Of a DNA stretch of 64,000 bases, positions 41,869-49,505 are shown in pieces. Below the pieces are notes generated by a model. It worked only from the letters and a program-made list of their open reading frames with translations. It ran no database searches and was not told the origin of the DNA. Source of the DNA: JADLHS01 sp044225555 (lineage in GTDB: Bacteria; Verrucomicrobiota; Verrucomicrobiia; Limisphaerales; JADLHS01); contig JBGAIM010000001.1 of NCBI GenBank assembly GCA_044225555.1, positions 658,833 to 722,832 on the forward strand, read 5' to 3'. The translations under genes and the position numbers were made by a program. Every line of letters begins with the position of its first letter. Position 1 is the first letter of the stretch.

Positions 41869-43515
41869 ATGAGCCGAAATCAAAGTCAATCTCTATGTTT
41901 GCCACACCGTACGAGGCAAAGGGACTTGTCTTTATCGTTATTGAGTTTTTGGGTTCGGCGGATATTTCGGAAGCTTGGGGACTATCCCTCGCGTCCGTTA
42001 CTGGCTGCATTTGCCGTAATTCTGAATTGCAGTTTCAACACCCTCGGCGCCGAAGATATCCACGCCGGATTTTTCTTTGACCGTCATGAACTCACTTTGG
42101 AGCCGGGCGAACGCACCGAGGCTGCGGGCCCGTTCTTCTACGAAACGAAAACCGAATTTGAAAACATCTTCGCGCTGCCGCCGTTCTTTTCCCATGCCAC
42201 CATTCCAGCAACGGATTCCGAGGAATACGATTTCCTCTACCCGGCGCTGACCTATGACCGGTTCGGGAAGGAATATCGCTGGCAATTGGGTCAGTTGTTC
42301 AGTTTTTCCGGCGGACAAAACCAGGCGGAGGCGGGCATCCATCGTGTCACACTTTTCCCGTTTTATTTTCAACAGCGTTCGGCCATTGACCCCACCCAGA
42401 ATTACACGGCGGTTTTTCCGTTCTACGGCGAAGTCCGCAACCGGATTTTCCGCAGCCGGATGGAATTTGTGATGTGGCCATTCTATGTGAAGACGGTCAA
42501 ACGCGGGCGGGCCAGTCCCCTGCCGGAGGACGCGTTTACGTCGCCGCGCTATCGCTACCTGGATGTGCGCCGGGGAGAAGTCACCACGTACAATTACTTC
42601 TATCCCTTCTATCACCTGCGGTACGGTGATGGCCTCGAGGGCTGGCAACTCTGGCCGTTCGTGGGCCGGGAGCACAAGGACGTGACCACCAAAACCAATG
42701 ACTGGGGCGATCTGGAAACCACTCCGGGTTACGACCTGCGCTTCGTCATGTGGCCGTTTTACGCCAAGCAGGAGCGCGAGATCGGTGGGGAGAACCACGA
42801 ACAGTCCCTGGTGGCCTTTCCCTTTTACCGGAGCTACCGCTCGCCCCAGCGGGATTCCATCAGTTATGGGACGCCGATCGGCTTGACCATTACCGACGAT
42901 CGCGCCCGCAAATACCACGAGGTGGATGCGCCCTGGCCCTTCATCGTGTTCGCTCGCGGTGAGGGCAAGACGGCGAACCGCGTCTGGCCGTTCTTTGGGC
43001 AGGCGCACAGCGATTCCATCGAGAGCAATTTTTATCTCTGGCCGCTCTACAAATACAACGGCATTCACGCCAGCACGCTCGACCGTGACCGCACGCGCAT
43101 CGCCCTGTTTCTCTACCAGCACGTGCGGGACAAGAATCTGGAGACGGGAAAGTATCGTTCGCGCACCGATCTCTGGCCGTTGTTTGTGCATCGTCACAAC
43201 CTGGATGGCACTTCCCGGCTGCAGGTGCTCGCGCCGCTCGAAACTTTCCTGCCCATGAGCAAGAGCATCGAGCGCAACTACTCGCCGCTCTGGACCGTCT
43301 GGCGCGACGAAAAGAATCCGGCCAAAGGCGAGCGCAGCCAGTCCCTGCTCTGGAATCTTTATCGCCGCGAAATCTCGCCGACAACCAGAAAAGGCTCGCT
43401 TCTGTTTGGCTTGTTCCAGTATGAATCCACGGCTGAAACCAAACGCTGGCGGTTGTTTTATCTCCCGCTGAAAAAATCGCAAGACCGCTCCGATCATGTT
43501 CCAGAACATCGGTGA
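41869..43515 (+). CDS. Secreted W/F-P-F-Y repeat protein, unknown function, in a lipid-transport operon
   Basis: 548 residues. A long basic n-region precedes a signal-type hydrophobic segment (43-60) ending at 'GAEDI'. The mature part has at least eleven copies of an aromatic-Pro-Phe/Leu-aromatic motif: FPFYF (163), FPFYG (183), WPFYV (203), YPFYH (245), WPFVG (262), WPFYA (295), FPFYR (317), WPFIV (356), WPFFG (373), WPLYK (391) and WPLFV (436). Each sits in an alternating hydrophobic strand followed by a charged turn. This would fit a beta-barrel or large beta-sheet with aromatic girdles. No family name recognised. The end overlaps mlaE by 20 bp, which ties it to lipid transport. An outer-membrane role is inference. 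Confidence 0.85.
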   Translation: MSRNQSQSLCLPHRTRQRDLSLSLLSFWVRRIFRKLGDYPSRPLLAAFAVILNCSFNTLGAEDIHAGFFFDRHELTLEPGERTEAAGPFFYETKTEFENIFALPPFFSHATIPATDSEEYDFLYPALTYDRFGKEYRWQLGQLFSFSGGQNQAEAGIHRVTLFPFYFQQRSAIDPTQNYTAVFPFYGEVRNRIFRSRMEFVMWPFYVKTVKRGRASPLPEDAFTSPRYRYLDVRRGEVTTYNYFYPFYHLRYGDGLEGWQLWPFVGREHKDVTTKTNDWGDLETTPGYDLRFVMWPFYAKQEREIGGENHEQSLVAFPFYRSYRSPQRDSISYGTPIGLTITDDRARKYHEVDAPWPFIVFARGEGKTANRVWPFFGQAHSDSIESNFYLWPLYKYNGIHASTLDRDRTRIALFLYQHVRDKNLETGKYRSRTDLWPLFVHRHNLDGTSRLQVLAPLETFLPMSKSIERNYSPLWTVWRDEKNPAKGERSQSLLWNLYRREISPTTRKGSLLFGLFQYESTAETKRWRLFYLPLKKSQDRSDHVPEHR

Positions 43516-44233
43516 AATGGTGCTCCTCTTTTGGCGCACCCTGCTCGCGCTCCCGCTGACCTGGCGGCAGCGCCACAAGGTGTTTGAGCAGTTCTACGAG
43601 ATTGGCAACGCCAGTCTGCTCATGGTCTGTATCCTCTCGTTCTTCCTGGGTGGGGTGATCGCCTTGCAGACCGGGCCCGTTCTGGTCGAACGCGGATTGC
43701 ATAACGCCGTCGGCGGTCTCGTGGGCTTTGCGATGGCGAAGGAACTGTCGCCGATCATGATGGCCATTCTCATCGCCGGACGCATTGGTTCGTCCATGGC
43801 GGCGGAGATCGGCTCCATGCAGGTTTATCAGGAAGTGGATGCCCTGCGCACGATGAACATTGACCCGATCAACTACCTGGTGTTGCCGCGCATGGTGGCC
43901 ATCGCGATTGCGCTCCCGATGCTGGTCACTTTCTCGATCCTGGTCGGCTGGCTCGGCGGCGCGGTGGTGGCGAACGTCACCGGGCAGATTGACATCCCCA
44001 TCCGTTCCTTCTTTGAAACGATGAAGGATGTGGTGGACATCAAGGATGTTCTGAACGGTGTGTTCAAGAGCTTCTGCTTCGCTTGGATCATCGGCGTGGT
44101 GGCCTGCCATCAAGGACTCGTGACCCGCGGCGGCCCGCGCGGTATCGGGCGTTCGGTGACCAAGGCCGTGGTCAACTCCATCGTGATCATCGTGATGTTT
44201 GACTATGTGCTCACGCGCATCTTGTTGAAGTAA
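43496..44233 (+). CDS. mlaE: MlaE-type ABC transporter permease
   Basis: 245 residues. Permease of the MCE/Mla phospholipid transport system in the inner membrane. The helices and motifs are typical: 'FFLGGVIALQTGPVL', 'AKELSPIMMAILIAGRIGSSMAAEIGSM' with the conserved E-L-x-P and G-R-x-G-x-x-x-A-A-E-x-G signature, and 'EVDALRTMNIDPINYLVLPRM'. It starts inside the end of the repeat-protein gene and its TAA stop overlaps the mlaF start by one base. Confidence 0.95.
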   Translation: MFQNIGEMVLLFWRTLLALPLTWRQRHKVFEQFYEIGNASLLMVCILSFFLGGVIALQTGPVLVERGLHNAVGGLVGFAMAKELSPIMMAILIAGRIGSSMAAEIGSMQVYQEVDALRTMNIDPINYLVLPRMVAIAIALPMLVTFSILVGWLGGAVVANVTGQIDIPIRSFFETMKDVVDIKDVLNGVFKSFCFAWIIGVVACHQGLVTRGGPRGIGRSVTKAVVNSIVIIVMFDYVLTRILLK

Positions 44234-44988
44234 TGAACGCCGCCACCAACTCCCACACCGGTGTCAGCGTCCAGGTCCGCGGCCTGTCCCGCAAATTTGG
44301 CCAGCAGGAGGTGCTCAAGGCCGTCGATCTCGAAGTCCACCCCGGCGAGATCTTCGTCATCATGGGCCCGAGCGGGAGCGGAAAGAGTGTCTTGCTCCGG
44401 CACATCATCGGCCTGGAAACCCCTGACGCCGGCGAGATTCTCATCAACGGTGAATCTGTCCAGTCCGCCGGCATCGGCAGCAAGTATCGCCTGGCCATGG
44501 TCTTTCAGTCTGGCGCCCTGCTCAATTCCCTGACCGTCGGTGAAAACGTCGGGCTCTATCTGAGCGAACATCACCTCAAGCCGCGGGCGGAAATCCAACG
44601 CATCGTGGCCGACAAACTGGAGAACGTGGGCCTCAAGGGCACGGAAGGCAAACTACCCAGTGAACTCTCCGGCGGGATGAAGAAGCGTGTCGCCATCGCC
44701 CGCGCCCTGGTCATCGAACCGCAGTTGATTCTCTACGACGAGCCGACCAGCGAGTTGGACCCGCTTTCCTCCGTCGTGATCGGCGAAGAAATCCTCCACC
44801 TCAACCAGCGCACCGGCGTCACCTCCCTGGTCGTGTCCCACGACCGCGATCTGGCCTTTGGCATTGCGCACCGCATCGCCGTCATTCACGAAGGGCAGAT
44901 CATCGCGCAGGGCTCCCCCGAGGAGGTCCGGCGCAGCCATCATCCCATCATCCGCGAGTTTCTTAACGCAGACTTCAAACGCGAATAA
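44233..44988 (+). CDS. mlaF: MlaF-type ABC transporter ATP-binding protein
   Basis: 251 residues. Walker A is GPSGSGKS (45-52), the signature is 'LSGGMKKRVAIARAL' (the M-K-K-R form typical of Mla ATPases), and Walker B is 'LILYDEPTSELDP'. 'VVSHDRDLAFGIAHRIAV' holds the switch His. It powers MlaE. The start overlaps the mlaE stop, and mlaD follows 7 bp after the stop. Confidence 0.95.
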   Translation: MNAATNSHTGVSVQVRGLSRKFGQQEVLKAVDLEVHPGEIFVIMGPSGSGKSVLLRHIIGLETPDAGEILINGESVQSAGIGSKYRLAMVFQSGALLNSLTVGENVGLYLSEHHLKPRAEIQRIVADKLENVGLKGTEGKLPSELSGGMKKRVAIARALVIEPQLILYDEPTSELDPLSSVVIGEEILHLNQRTGVTSLVVSHDRDLAFGIAHRIAVIHEGQIIAQGSPEEVRRSHHPIIREFLNADFKRE

Positions 44989-44995
44989 CCAGCCT

Positions 44996-45973
44996 ATGAA
45001 AAACACGCTCGAAACCCGTCTCGGCCTCTTTGTGGCCCTCATCGTCATGGCGGCCTTCTTCATCACCTTCATCGTCGGTGGCTTTGAAAAATTCCAGGCC
45101 GGCCTCCACGTGGACGCCCTGTTCAACTCCGCCCAGGAGTTGAAACTGGGCGACCGCGTAAAACTCGCCGGGGTGGAAGTCGGCAAGGTCGAAAAGATCG
45201 AACTCGACACCAAGGAAAAGAAAGTGCGCGTGACCATGAAACTGCGCGCCAACGCCCCGGTTCGGACCGACACCGTCGCCTCGATCAAGTTCGCCGGGCT
45301 GATGGGGCAGAACTTTGTGGCGCTGGACTTCGGTTCCGGCCGCGCGCCCGCTGCCACCGACGGCACCACGCTGAACTCCGTGGAACAGGCCGACCTCAGC
45401 GTCATCATGCAGAAGCTCGATAACGTCGCCACCGGGGTTGAAAACCTCACCAAGAGCCTCACCGGCGACACCATCGAGAACCTCGTCGGGCCGCTCACGG
45501 ATTTTATCAAACAGAATGCCGGCCCGCTCACCGCCACCCTCGCCAACATGCGCGCCATGTCCGTCCAGATTGCCGAGGGGAAAGGCACCGTGGGCAAGAT
45601 GATCTTTGACGACACCTTCTACAACACCGCCCTGACCACAGTTTCCAACCTGCAGTCCACCAGCGATGAAATCAAAGTCGCGCTCGGCGGCGCCCGGAAG
45701 ATCATTGACGACGTCAACGCCGGCCAGGGCTCGCTGGGTAAAATGGTGAAGGACGAAAAACTCTACGCAGAAACCACGGACTCGATGACGCAACTCAAGG
45801 AAATCCTCCAGAAGATCAACCATGGCGATGGCACCGTGGGCAAACTGGTCAACGACCAGGAGTTCTACAAAAACGCCAAGCTCACCCTGCAGAAGGTGGA
45901 CAAGGCGACTGAAGGTTTGGAAGACCAGGGGCCGTTGAGCGTGTTGGGCATCCTGGCGAACAATCTATTCTGA
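44996..45973 (+). CDS. mlaD: MlaD-type MCE domain substrate-binding protein
   Basis: 325 residues, longer than E. coli MlaD. One N-terminal helix (11-29) anchors it. The MCE domain spans about 35-115 with 'LKLGDRVKLAGVEVGKVEKIEL' and 'ASIKFAGLMGQNFVALDFG'. The C-terminal helical part contains three copies of a G-x-G-[TS]-[VL]-G-K-[ML]-x-x-D-x-x-[FL]-Y motif starting near residues 195, 243 and 277. MCE rings shuttle lipids across the periplasm. No mlaB, mlaC or mlaA follows; the operon ends in a terminator. Confidence 0.93.
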   Translation: MKNTLETRLGLFVALIVMAAFFITFIVGGFEKFQAGLHVDALFNSAQELKLGDRVKLAGVEVGKVEKIELDTKEKKVRVTMKLRANAPVRTDTVASIKFAGLMGQNFVALDFGSGRAPAATDGTTLNSVEQADLSVIMQKLDNVATGVENLTKSLTGDTIENLVGPLTDFIKQNAGPLTATLANMRAMSVQIAEGKGTVGKMIFDDTFYNTALTTVSNLQSTSDEIKVALGGARKIIDDVNAGQGSLGKMVKDEKLYAETTDSMTQLKEILQKINHGDGTVGKLVNDQEFYKNAKLTLQKVDKATEGLEDQGPLSVLGILANNLF

Positions 45974-46002
45974 GTTCCGAGTCCGATCGGACGCTGACAA
46001 AG

Positions 46003-46036
46003 AAAAAGGGACGGCCCATGCCGTCCCTTGCCTTTT
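46003..46036. terminator. Bidirectional intrinsic terminator between mlaD and the Spy-like gene
   Basis: A 10-bp perfect stem AAGGGACGGC / GCCGTCCCTT (46006-46015, 46020-46029) with a 4-base loop. On the minus strand it is followed by a strong T tract (CCCTTTTTCTTT), on the plus strand by CCTTTT. It can serve both convergent genes. Confidence 0.85.
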
Positions 46037-46054
46037 GGATCTGCTACTCTCCAA

Positions 46055-46513
46055 TCAATTCTTTTGCGGACGATCTCCGCCGGGGCCTCCGGGACCACCA
46101 GGACCGCCAGGACCGCCACGACGACCCTGACCGCCAGGACCGCGCTCTTGGCGCATCTTCTCCCACTTGGTGTACTGGTCGGCCGTGAGGATCTCCTTCA
46201 TCTTTCCCTCGAAAGCCTTGCGGGCGGCCTGCATCTTTTCACGACGCTCTTCCTGCGTGGCATCGCGCGAACCGCGCATGGTTTCGGCCTGTTCCTTCAT
46301 GGCCGCTTCGACCTTGGTCTTCTGCTCGTCGGTGAGCTTGAGTTCCTCGGCAATCTTGGCCAGGCGTTCCTTGACCGCTTCTCCCCGTTGACCCGCTCGC
46401 GGACCACCAGCGGGTTGGTCGGGCTTCTTGTCCTGAGCGCGCACCGCGGGAGTGAGGGCGATTAACGCGCCCGCCGCCAACGCGGCCAATAAACTGAGCT
46501 TGTGCATTTTCAT
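46055..46513 (-). CDS. Exported Spy/CpxP-like small helical protein with Gly-Pro-rich tail
   Basis: 152 residues from the ATG at 46513; an ATG two codons later is equal. The signal peptide ends at 'VRAQD'. The middle is helical with 'LAKIAEELKLTDEQKTKVEAAMKEQ' and 'MKEILTADQYTKWEKM', the pattern of small Spy/LTxxQ-type periplasmic proteins, often chaperone-like. The C-terminus 'GGQGRRGGPGGPGGPGGPGG' is low complexity. Divergent from the cyclophilin gene. Confidence 0.8.
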   Translation of the reverse strand: MKMHKLSLLAALAAGALIALTPAVRAQDKKPDQPAGGPRAGQRGEAVKERLAKIAEELKLTDEQKTKVEAAMKEQAETMRGSRDATQEERREKMQAARKAFEGKMKEILTADQYTKWEKMRQERGPGGQGRRGGPGGPGGPGGPGGDRPQKN

Positions 46514-46704
46514 AACTTGTCTCGATCTTTCCTTTTTCGGCCGCGTCTTCATGACGCAGCGGCTGAGGATTGAGACGCGGGAAAAGCAGATTGGTTACAC
46601 GACAAGGTGGAAAATCACGCCCGAAAACGCGCGCAATTTTTGCTCACGTTGCGGCTGCAATTCCGCGTGACTTTGCCCTTCATTCATGAAACTCTCCCGC
46701 CCCT

Positions 46705-47382
46705 ATGAAAAAATTGCTTTTGATTGGCGTCATGGGCCTCGCGTTGGGGTTGACCCTGGCCAGTGCCCAGGACAAGAAGAAGGAGGACAAACCGGCCTCC
46801 GCCGCGCCGGATTTTTCCGACCCGACCAAACTCACTGAGAAGGCGCCCGACACCTTCAAGGCGCAGTTTGACACGACCAAGGGAAAGTTCACCATTGAAG
46901 TCACGCGCTCGCTTTCGCCCAATGGGGCCGACCGGTTTTACAACCTGGTGCGCTCCGGCTATTTCAAGGACATCGCGTTCTTCCGCGTGATTCCCGGGTT
47001 CATGTGCCAATTCGGAATCCATGGCGATCCCAAAATCTCGGCAAAGTGGCGGGAGGCCAACATCTCCGACGATCCAGTCAAGGGCAGCAACACTCGCGGC
47101 ACAATCACCTTCGCCACCGCCGGCCCTGGAACGCGCACCACCCAGTTGTTCATCAACTTCGGTGACAACACCAATCTCGATGGCATGGGCTTTTCGCCTT
47201 TCGGAAAGGTGATTGAGGGAATGGACGTGGTGGACAAAATCAATGGCGAATATGGTGAAAACCGTCGCGAGGTCCAGGGACGCGCTCAGATGGAGGGCAA
47301 CGCTTACTTGAAACAGGCGTTTCCAAAACTGGACTACATCAAGTCCGCGACGATTCTTCCCGCTGCCAACGAAAAGAAATAA
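46705..47382 (+). CDS. Exported cyclophilin-type peptidyl-prolyl isomerase
   Basis: 225 residues. The signal peptide is MKKLLLIGVMGLALGLTLASA (1-21). The cyclophilin domain has 'FTIEVTRSLSPNGADRFYNLVRSGYFKDIAFFRVIPGFMCQFG', 'RGTITFATAGPGTRTTQLFINFGDN' and 'FSPFGKVIEGMDVVDKI'. The conserved Phe-Arg of the active site is seen in 'FFRVIPGFM'. It isomerises proline bonds in exported proteins. A short cytosolic cyclophilin follows 11 bp downstream. Confidence 0.92.
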   Translation: MKKLLLIGVMGLALGLTLASAQDKKKEDKPASAAPDFSDPTKLTEKAPDTFKAQFDTTKGKFTIEVTRSLSPNGADRFYNLVRSGYFKDIAFFRVIPGFMCQFGIHGDPKISAKWREANISDDPVKGSNTRGTITFATAGPGTRTTQLFINFGDNTNLDGMGFSPFGKVIEGMDVVDKINGEYGENRREVQGRAQMEGNAYLKQAFPKLDYIKSATILPAANEKK

Positions 47383-47393
47383 CTCCGATAACT

Positions 47394-47894
47394 ATGAGCG
47401 AAGTAGCCATCATCAAAACCTCCGAGGGCGAAATGGTCCTCGAATTCTGGCCGGACGTCGCGCCGGGCCACGTCGAGAATTTCACCAAACTGGCGAAGCA
47501 GGGATTCTACGACGGCACATGTTTTCACCGCGTGATCAAGGATTTCATGATCCAGGGCGGCGATCCGAACACGAAGGACGAAGCCAAGCAACGCAGTTGG
47601 GGGACAGGCGGCCCGGGCTACCAGATCAAGGCCGAGTTCAACGACAAGGCGCACACCCGGGGCGTGCTTTCGATGGCGCGCTCGAACGACCCCAATTCCG
47701 CCGGCTCACAGTTTTTCATCTGCCACGGCGACCCGCGATTCTTGGACAAGCAATACACCGCGTTTGGCAAATTGATCAAAGGCGACGATGTGTTGGAGAA
47801 AATTGCCACCACGAAAACCGCGCCCGGCGATCGCCCGCTCAAACGGATGCACGTGGAAAGCGTCACCATCGTGGCGGCCGATTCCGTCAAGTAA
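47394..47894 (+). CDS. Cytoplasmic cyclophilin-type peptidyl-prolyl isomerase
   Basis: 166 residues without a signal peptide. 'GEMVLEFWPDVAPGHVENFTKLAKQGFYDGTCFHRVIKDFMIQGGDP' contains the catalytic FHRVIxxFMIQGGD motif, followed by 'LSMARSNDPNSAGSQFFICHG' and 'YTAFGKLIKGDDVLEKI'. It is the standard short PpiB-like bacterial form. It forms a unit with the exported cyclophilin upstream and ends at a good terminator. Confidence 0.95.
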   Translation: MSEVAIIKTSEGEMVLEFWPDVAPGHVENFTKLAKQGFYDGTCFHRVIKDFMIQGGDPNTKDEAKQRSWGTGGPGYQIKAEFNDKAHTRGVLSMARSNDPNSAGSQFFICHGDPRFLDKQYTAFGKLIKGDDVLEKIATTKTAPGDRPLKRMHVESVTIVAADSVK

Positions 47895-47909
47895 GCCGGC
47901 TATTTTCGT

Positions 47910-47947
47910 CGCGGATGAGGCGCAAGCTTCATCCGCGTTTTCGTTTT
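47910..47947 (+). terminator. Intrinsic terminator after the cyclophilin genes
   Basis: CGCGGATGA (47910-47918) pairs perfectly with TCATCCGCG (47929-47937), followed by TTTTCGTTTT. It ends directly at the ATG of the next small gene. Confidence 0.8.
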
Positions 47948-48142
47948 ATGAGCCAATCCGAACTCGCCCAAGTACTCGTCGCTCTCGGTTGCCCCGCGGA
48001 CAAATCCTCGGAGATGGCCGCGCAACTGGATAAACGCGCTCAGCAGCTTGCGACCGAGAAAGGCCGTACGTATGACGAAGCGTTGACTCATTTGCTGGGT
48101 TTGATGAAACAAGGCTGGGCAGCGAAGGAAAAGGGCTTCTGA
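47948..48142 (+). CDS. Small helical cytoplasmic protein, unknown function
   Basis: 64 residues. All helical in appearance: 'LAQVLVALGCPADKSSEMAAQLDKRAQQLATEKGRTYDEALTHLLGLMKQGW'. No family recognised. The ATG follows the T tract of a terminator with no spacer, so expression would need read-through or a promoter inside the terminator region; that weakens the call. Confidence 0.55.
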   Translation: MSQSELAQVLVALGCPADKSSEMAAQLDKRAQQLATEKGRTYDEALTHLLGLMKQGWAAKEKGF

Positions 48143-48195
48143 GTCACCGCCAAAAAGGGTCTGCAATGGTGAGCGCAAATTCGCCAGGCGCTTAA

Positions 48196-48522
48196 TCAGC
48201 CAGTGGTGCTCGCGGCTGCACCCGACTTGAGCTTTTTTCCGAGACGCGCAGTTGAAGAATACAAGCCGACGGCAGATAGCAACGCCACTCCTGACAAGTA
48301 CAGTATGCTGCTGTAGCCTTGTCGGTCCTCTGCTAAGAGCTCCGATAACGGAGAATATAACTCCTCACGGCGGAGCGAATCCCCTTGTGGCAAATATCGG
48401 TTGCTCTTAACAAAACCAAATACAAGTGGATCGGTTACTGGAGGATCAACGTAATTCAGTGTTATGAAGGCGATGCTGCCGATGCTCAACAACAAGCAGC
48501 TGAATGACAGAATGCGAAACAT
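48196..48522 (-). CDS. Small membrane protein, unknown function
   Basis: 108 residues with two membrane helices (about 5-22 and 72-90) separated by an external loop with 'VDPPVTDPLVFGFVKSNRYLPQGDSLRREELY'. The C-terminus is short, basic, then Ala/Thr-rich. No motif recognised. Codon third positions include more A and T than neighbours, by eye. Confidence 0.6.
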   Translation of the reverse strand: MFRILSFSCLLLSIGSIAFITLNYVDPPVTDPLVFGFVKSNRYLPQGDSLRREELYSPLSELLAEDRQGYSSILYLSGVALLSAVGLYSSTARLGKKLKSGAAASTTG

Positions 48523-48702
48523 ATTTGGTTGTTTGATCCAGTCAGCCGACCTTTACCGCTACTGAGCGCCTGATGAATCTTCAGTGCGTAACTGTAAGCG
48601 CGTGGTTTTGCAAGGAAACCGCCTCGATACGATCAGTGCAAGAAGATTTACGACACCTCGCGGTTTGACTTTTGGCGCGCGTGTCCCGACTCTCGACGAG
48701 CC

Positions 48703-49263
48703 ATGATCAAACCTTGGAAGCTCAACCGCACGAAGCAACTCGCGGACTATCGTATCTTCACCATCCGCTCGGATCATAAGACCTCGCCGCGCACGCAGGC
48801 CGAGCACGATTTCTTTGTCATTGAATGCGCCAACTGGGTGAACGTCATCGCCGTGACGCCGGAGCAGCAGCTCGTGATGGTGGAGCAATATCGCCATGGC
48901 TCGAACACGGTGGAACTGGAGATTCCCGGCGGCATGATTGACAAGGCCGATGCCTCACCCGTGGCGGCCGGTGTGCGTGAGTTGCGCGAGGAAACCGGCT
49001 ACGAAGGCGAACGGTCGCGCATCCTGGGCGAGGTCTTTCCCAATCCCGCCATCATGAGCAACACCTGCTACACCGTCATCGTGGAGAATTGCCGCTGCGT
49101 GCATCCGGTGCAGTTCGATCACGGCGAGGACATCATCACGCGCCTCGTCCCAGTGGCGAACATTCCGAAGCTCGTCGCAGAAAATAAAATAGGCCACTCG
49201 CTCGTCGCGGTGGCCTTGTATCACTTCGAACTCTGGCAGCGGGGATTTAAGTCTCAACCGTAG
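48703..49263 (+). CDS. Nudix hydrolase, ADP-ribose pyrophosphatase-like
   Basis: 186 residues. The Nudix box reads 'GGMIDKADASPVAAGVRELREETGYEG'. The R-E-L-x-E-E-x-G core is intact, but the first region is one residue longer than usual and has Asp/Ala where a Glu normally stands. 'VMVEQYRHGSNTVELEIPGG' is the standard ADP-ribose pyrophosphatase N-terminal block. It would hydrolyse nucleoside diphosphate sugars. The TAG stop lies in the first bases of the repeat element that follows. Confidence 0.88.
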   Translation: MIKPWKLNRTKQLADYRIFTIRSDHKTSPRTQAEHDFFVIECANWVNVIAVTPEQQLVMVEQYRHGSNTVELEIPGGMIDKADASPVAAGVRELREETGYEGERSRILGEVFPNPAIMSNTCYTVIVENCRCVHPVQFDHGEDIITRLVPVANIPKLVAENKIGHSLVAVALYHFELWQRGFKSQP

Positions 49264-49500
49264 CAGCCGAGGGAACGAGGCTCAGAGTAGCCTAGGCGCG
49301 GGCGAATGGCGCGGCAGCGTCTTGGAGTGCGGCAGCCCTCTGCCGCTCTTTCACCACTGGTCAGGCGACACGAAAGCGGCAGAGGGCTGCCGCACTGCAA
49401 GACCTCGCGGAGGTTCGCATCACGCTCCGGTTGGACCGCGCCGACGCTCGGCCACTTTGTCTCCGGCTCTAAGTTTGAGCCTCCTTACGTCGGCTGCTAC
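49260..49500. repeat. Nested 241-bp MITE-like inverted-repeat element
   Basis: Outer arms: the left end begins GTAGCAGCCGAGGGAACGAG (49260) and the right end, in reverse complement, begins GTAGCAGCCGACGTAAGGAG (49500). They match over about 27 bp with some four mismatches. Inside is a second, nearly perfect inverted repeat: GTCTTGGAGTGCGGCAGCCC at 49319 against GTCTTGCAGTGCGGCAGCCC in reverse complement from 49403, each continuing to TCTGCCGCT, with a 19-base loop. No ORF inside. It supplies the stop codon of the Nudix gene and lies between convergent genes. Confidence 0.8.
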
Positions 49501-49505
49501 CGGAT

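Noticed and set aside
41998..43578. 526-residue minus-strand ORF antisense to the W/F-P-F-Y repeat gene
   Set aside because: The sense frame fits the operon, overlaps mlaE properly and has a signal sequence; the antisense product shows no coherent hydrophobic or domain pattern.
46070..46145. Short tandem GGACCGCCA repeats that could suggest a DNA repeat array or CRISPR
   Set aside because: It encodes the Gly-Gly-Pro tail of the Spy-like protein; units are 9 bp without spacers, so it is coding low complexity.
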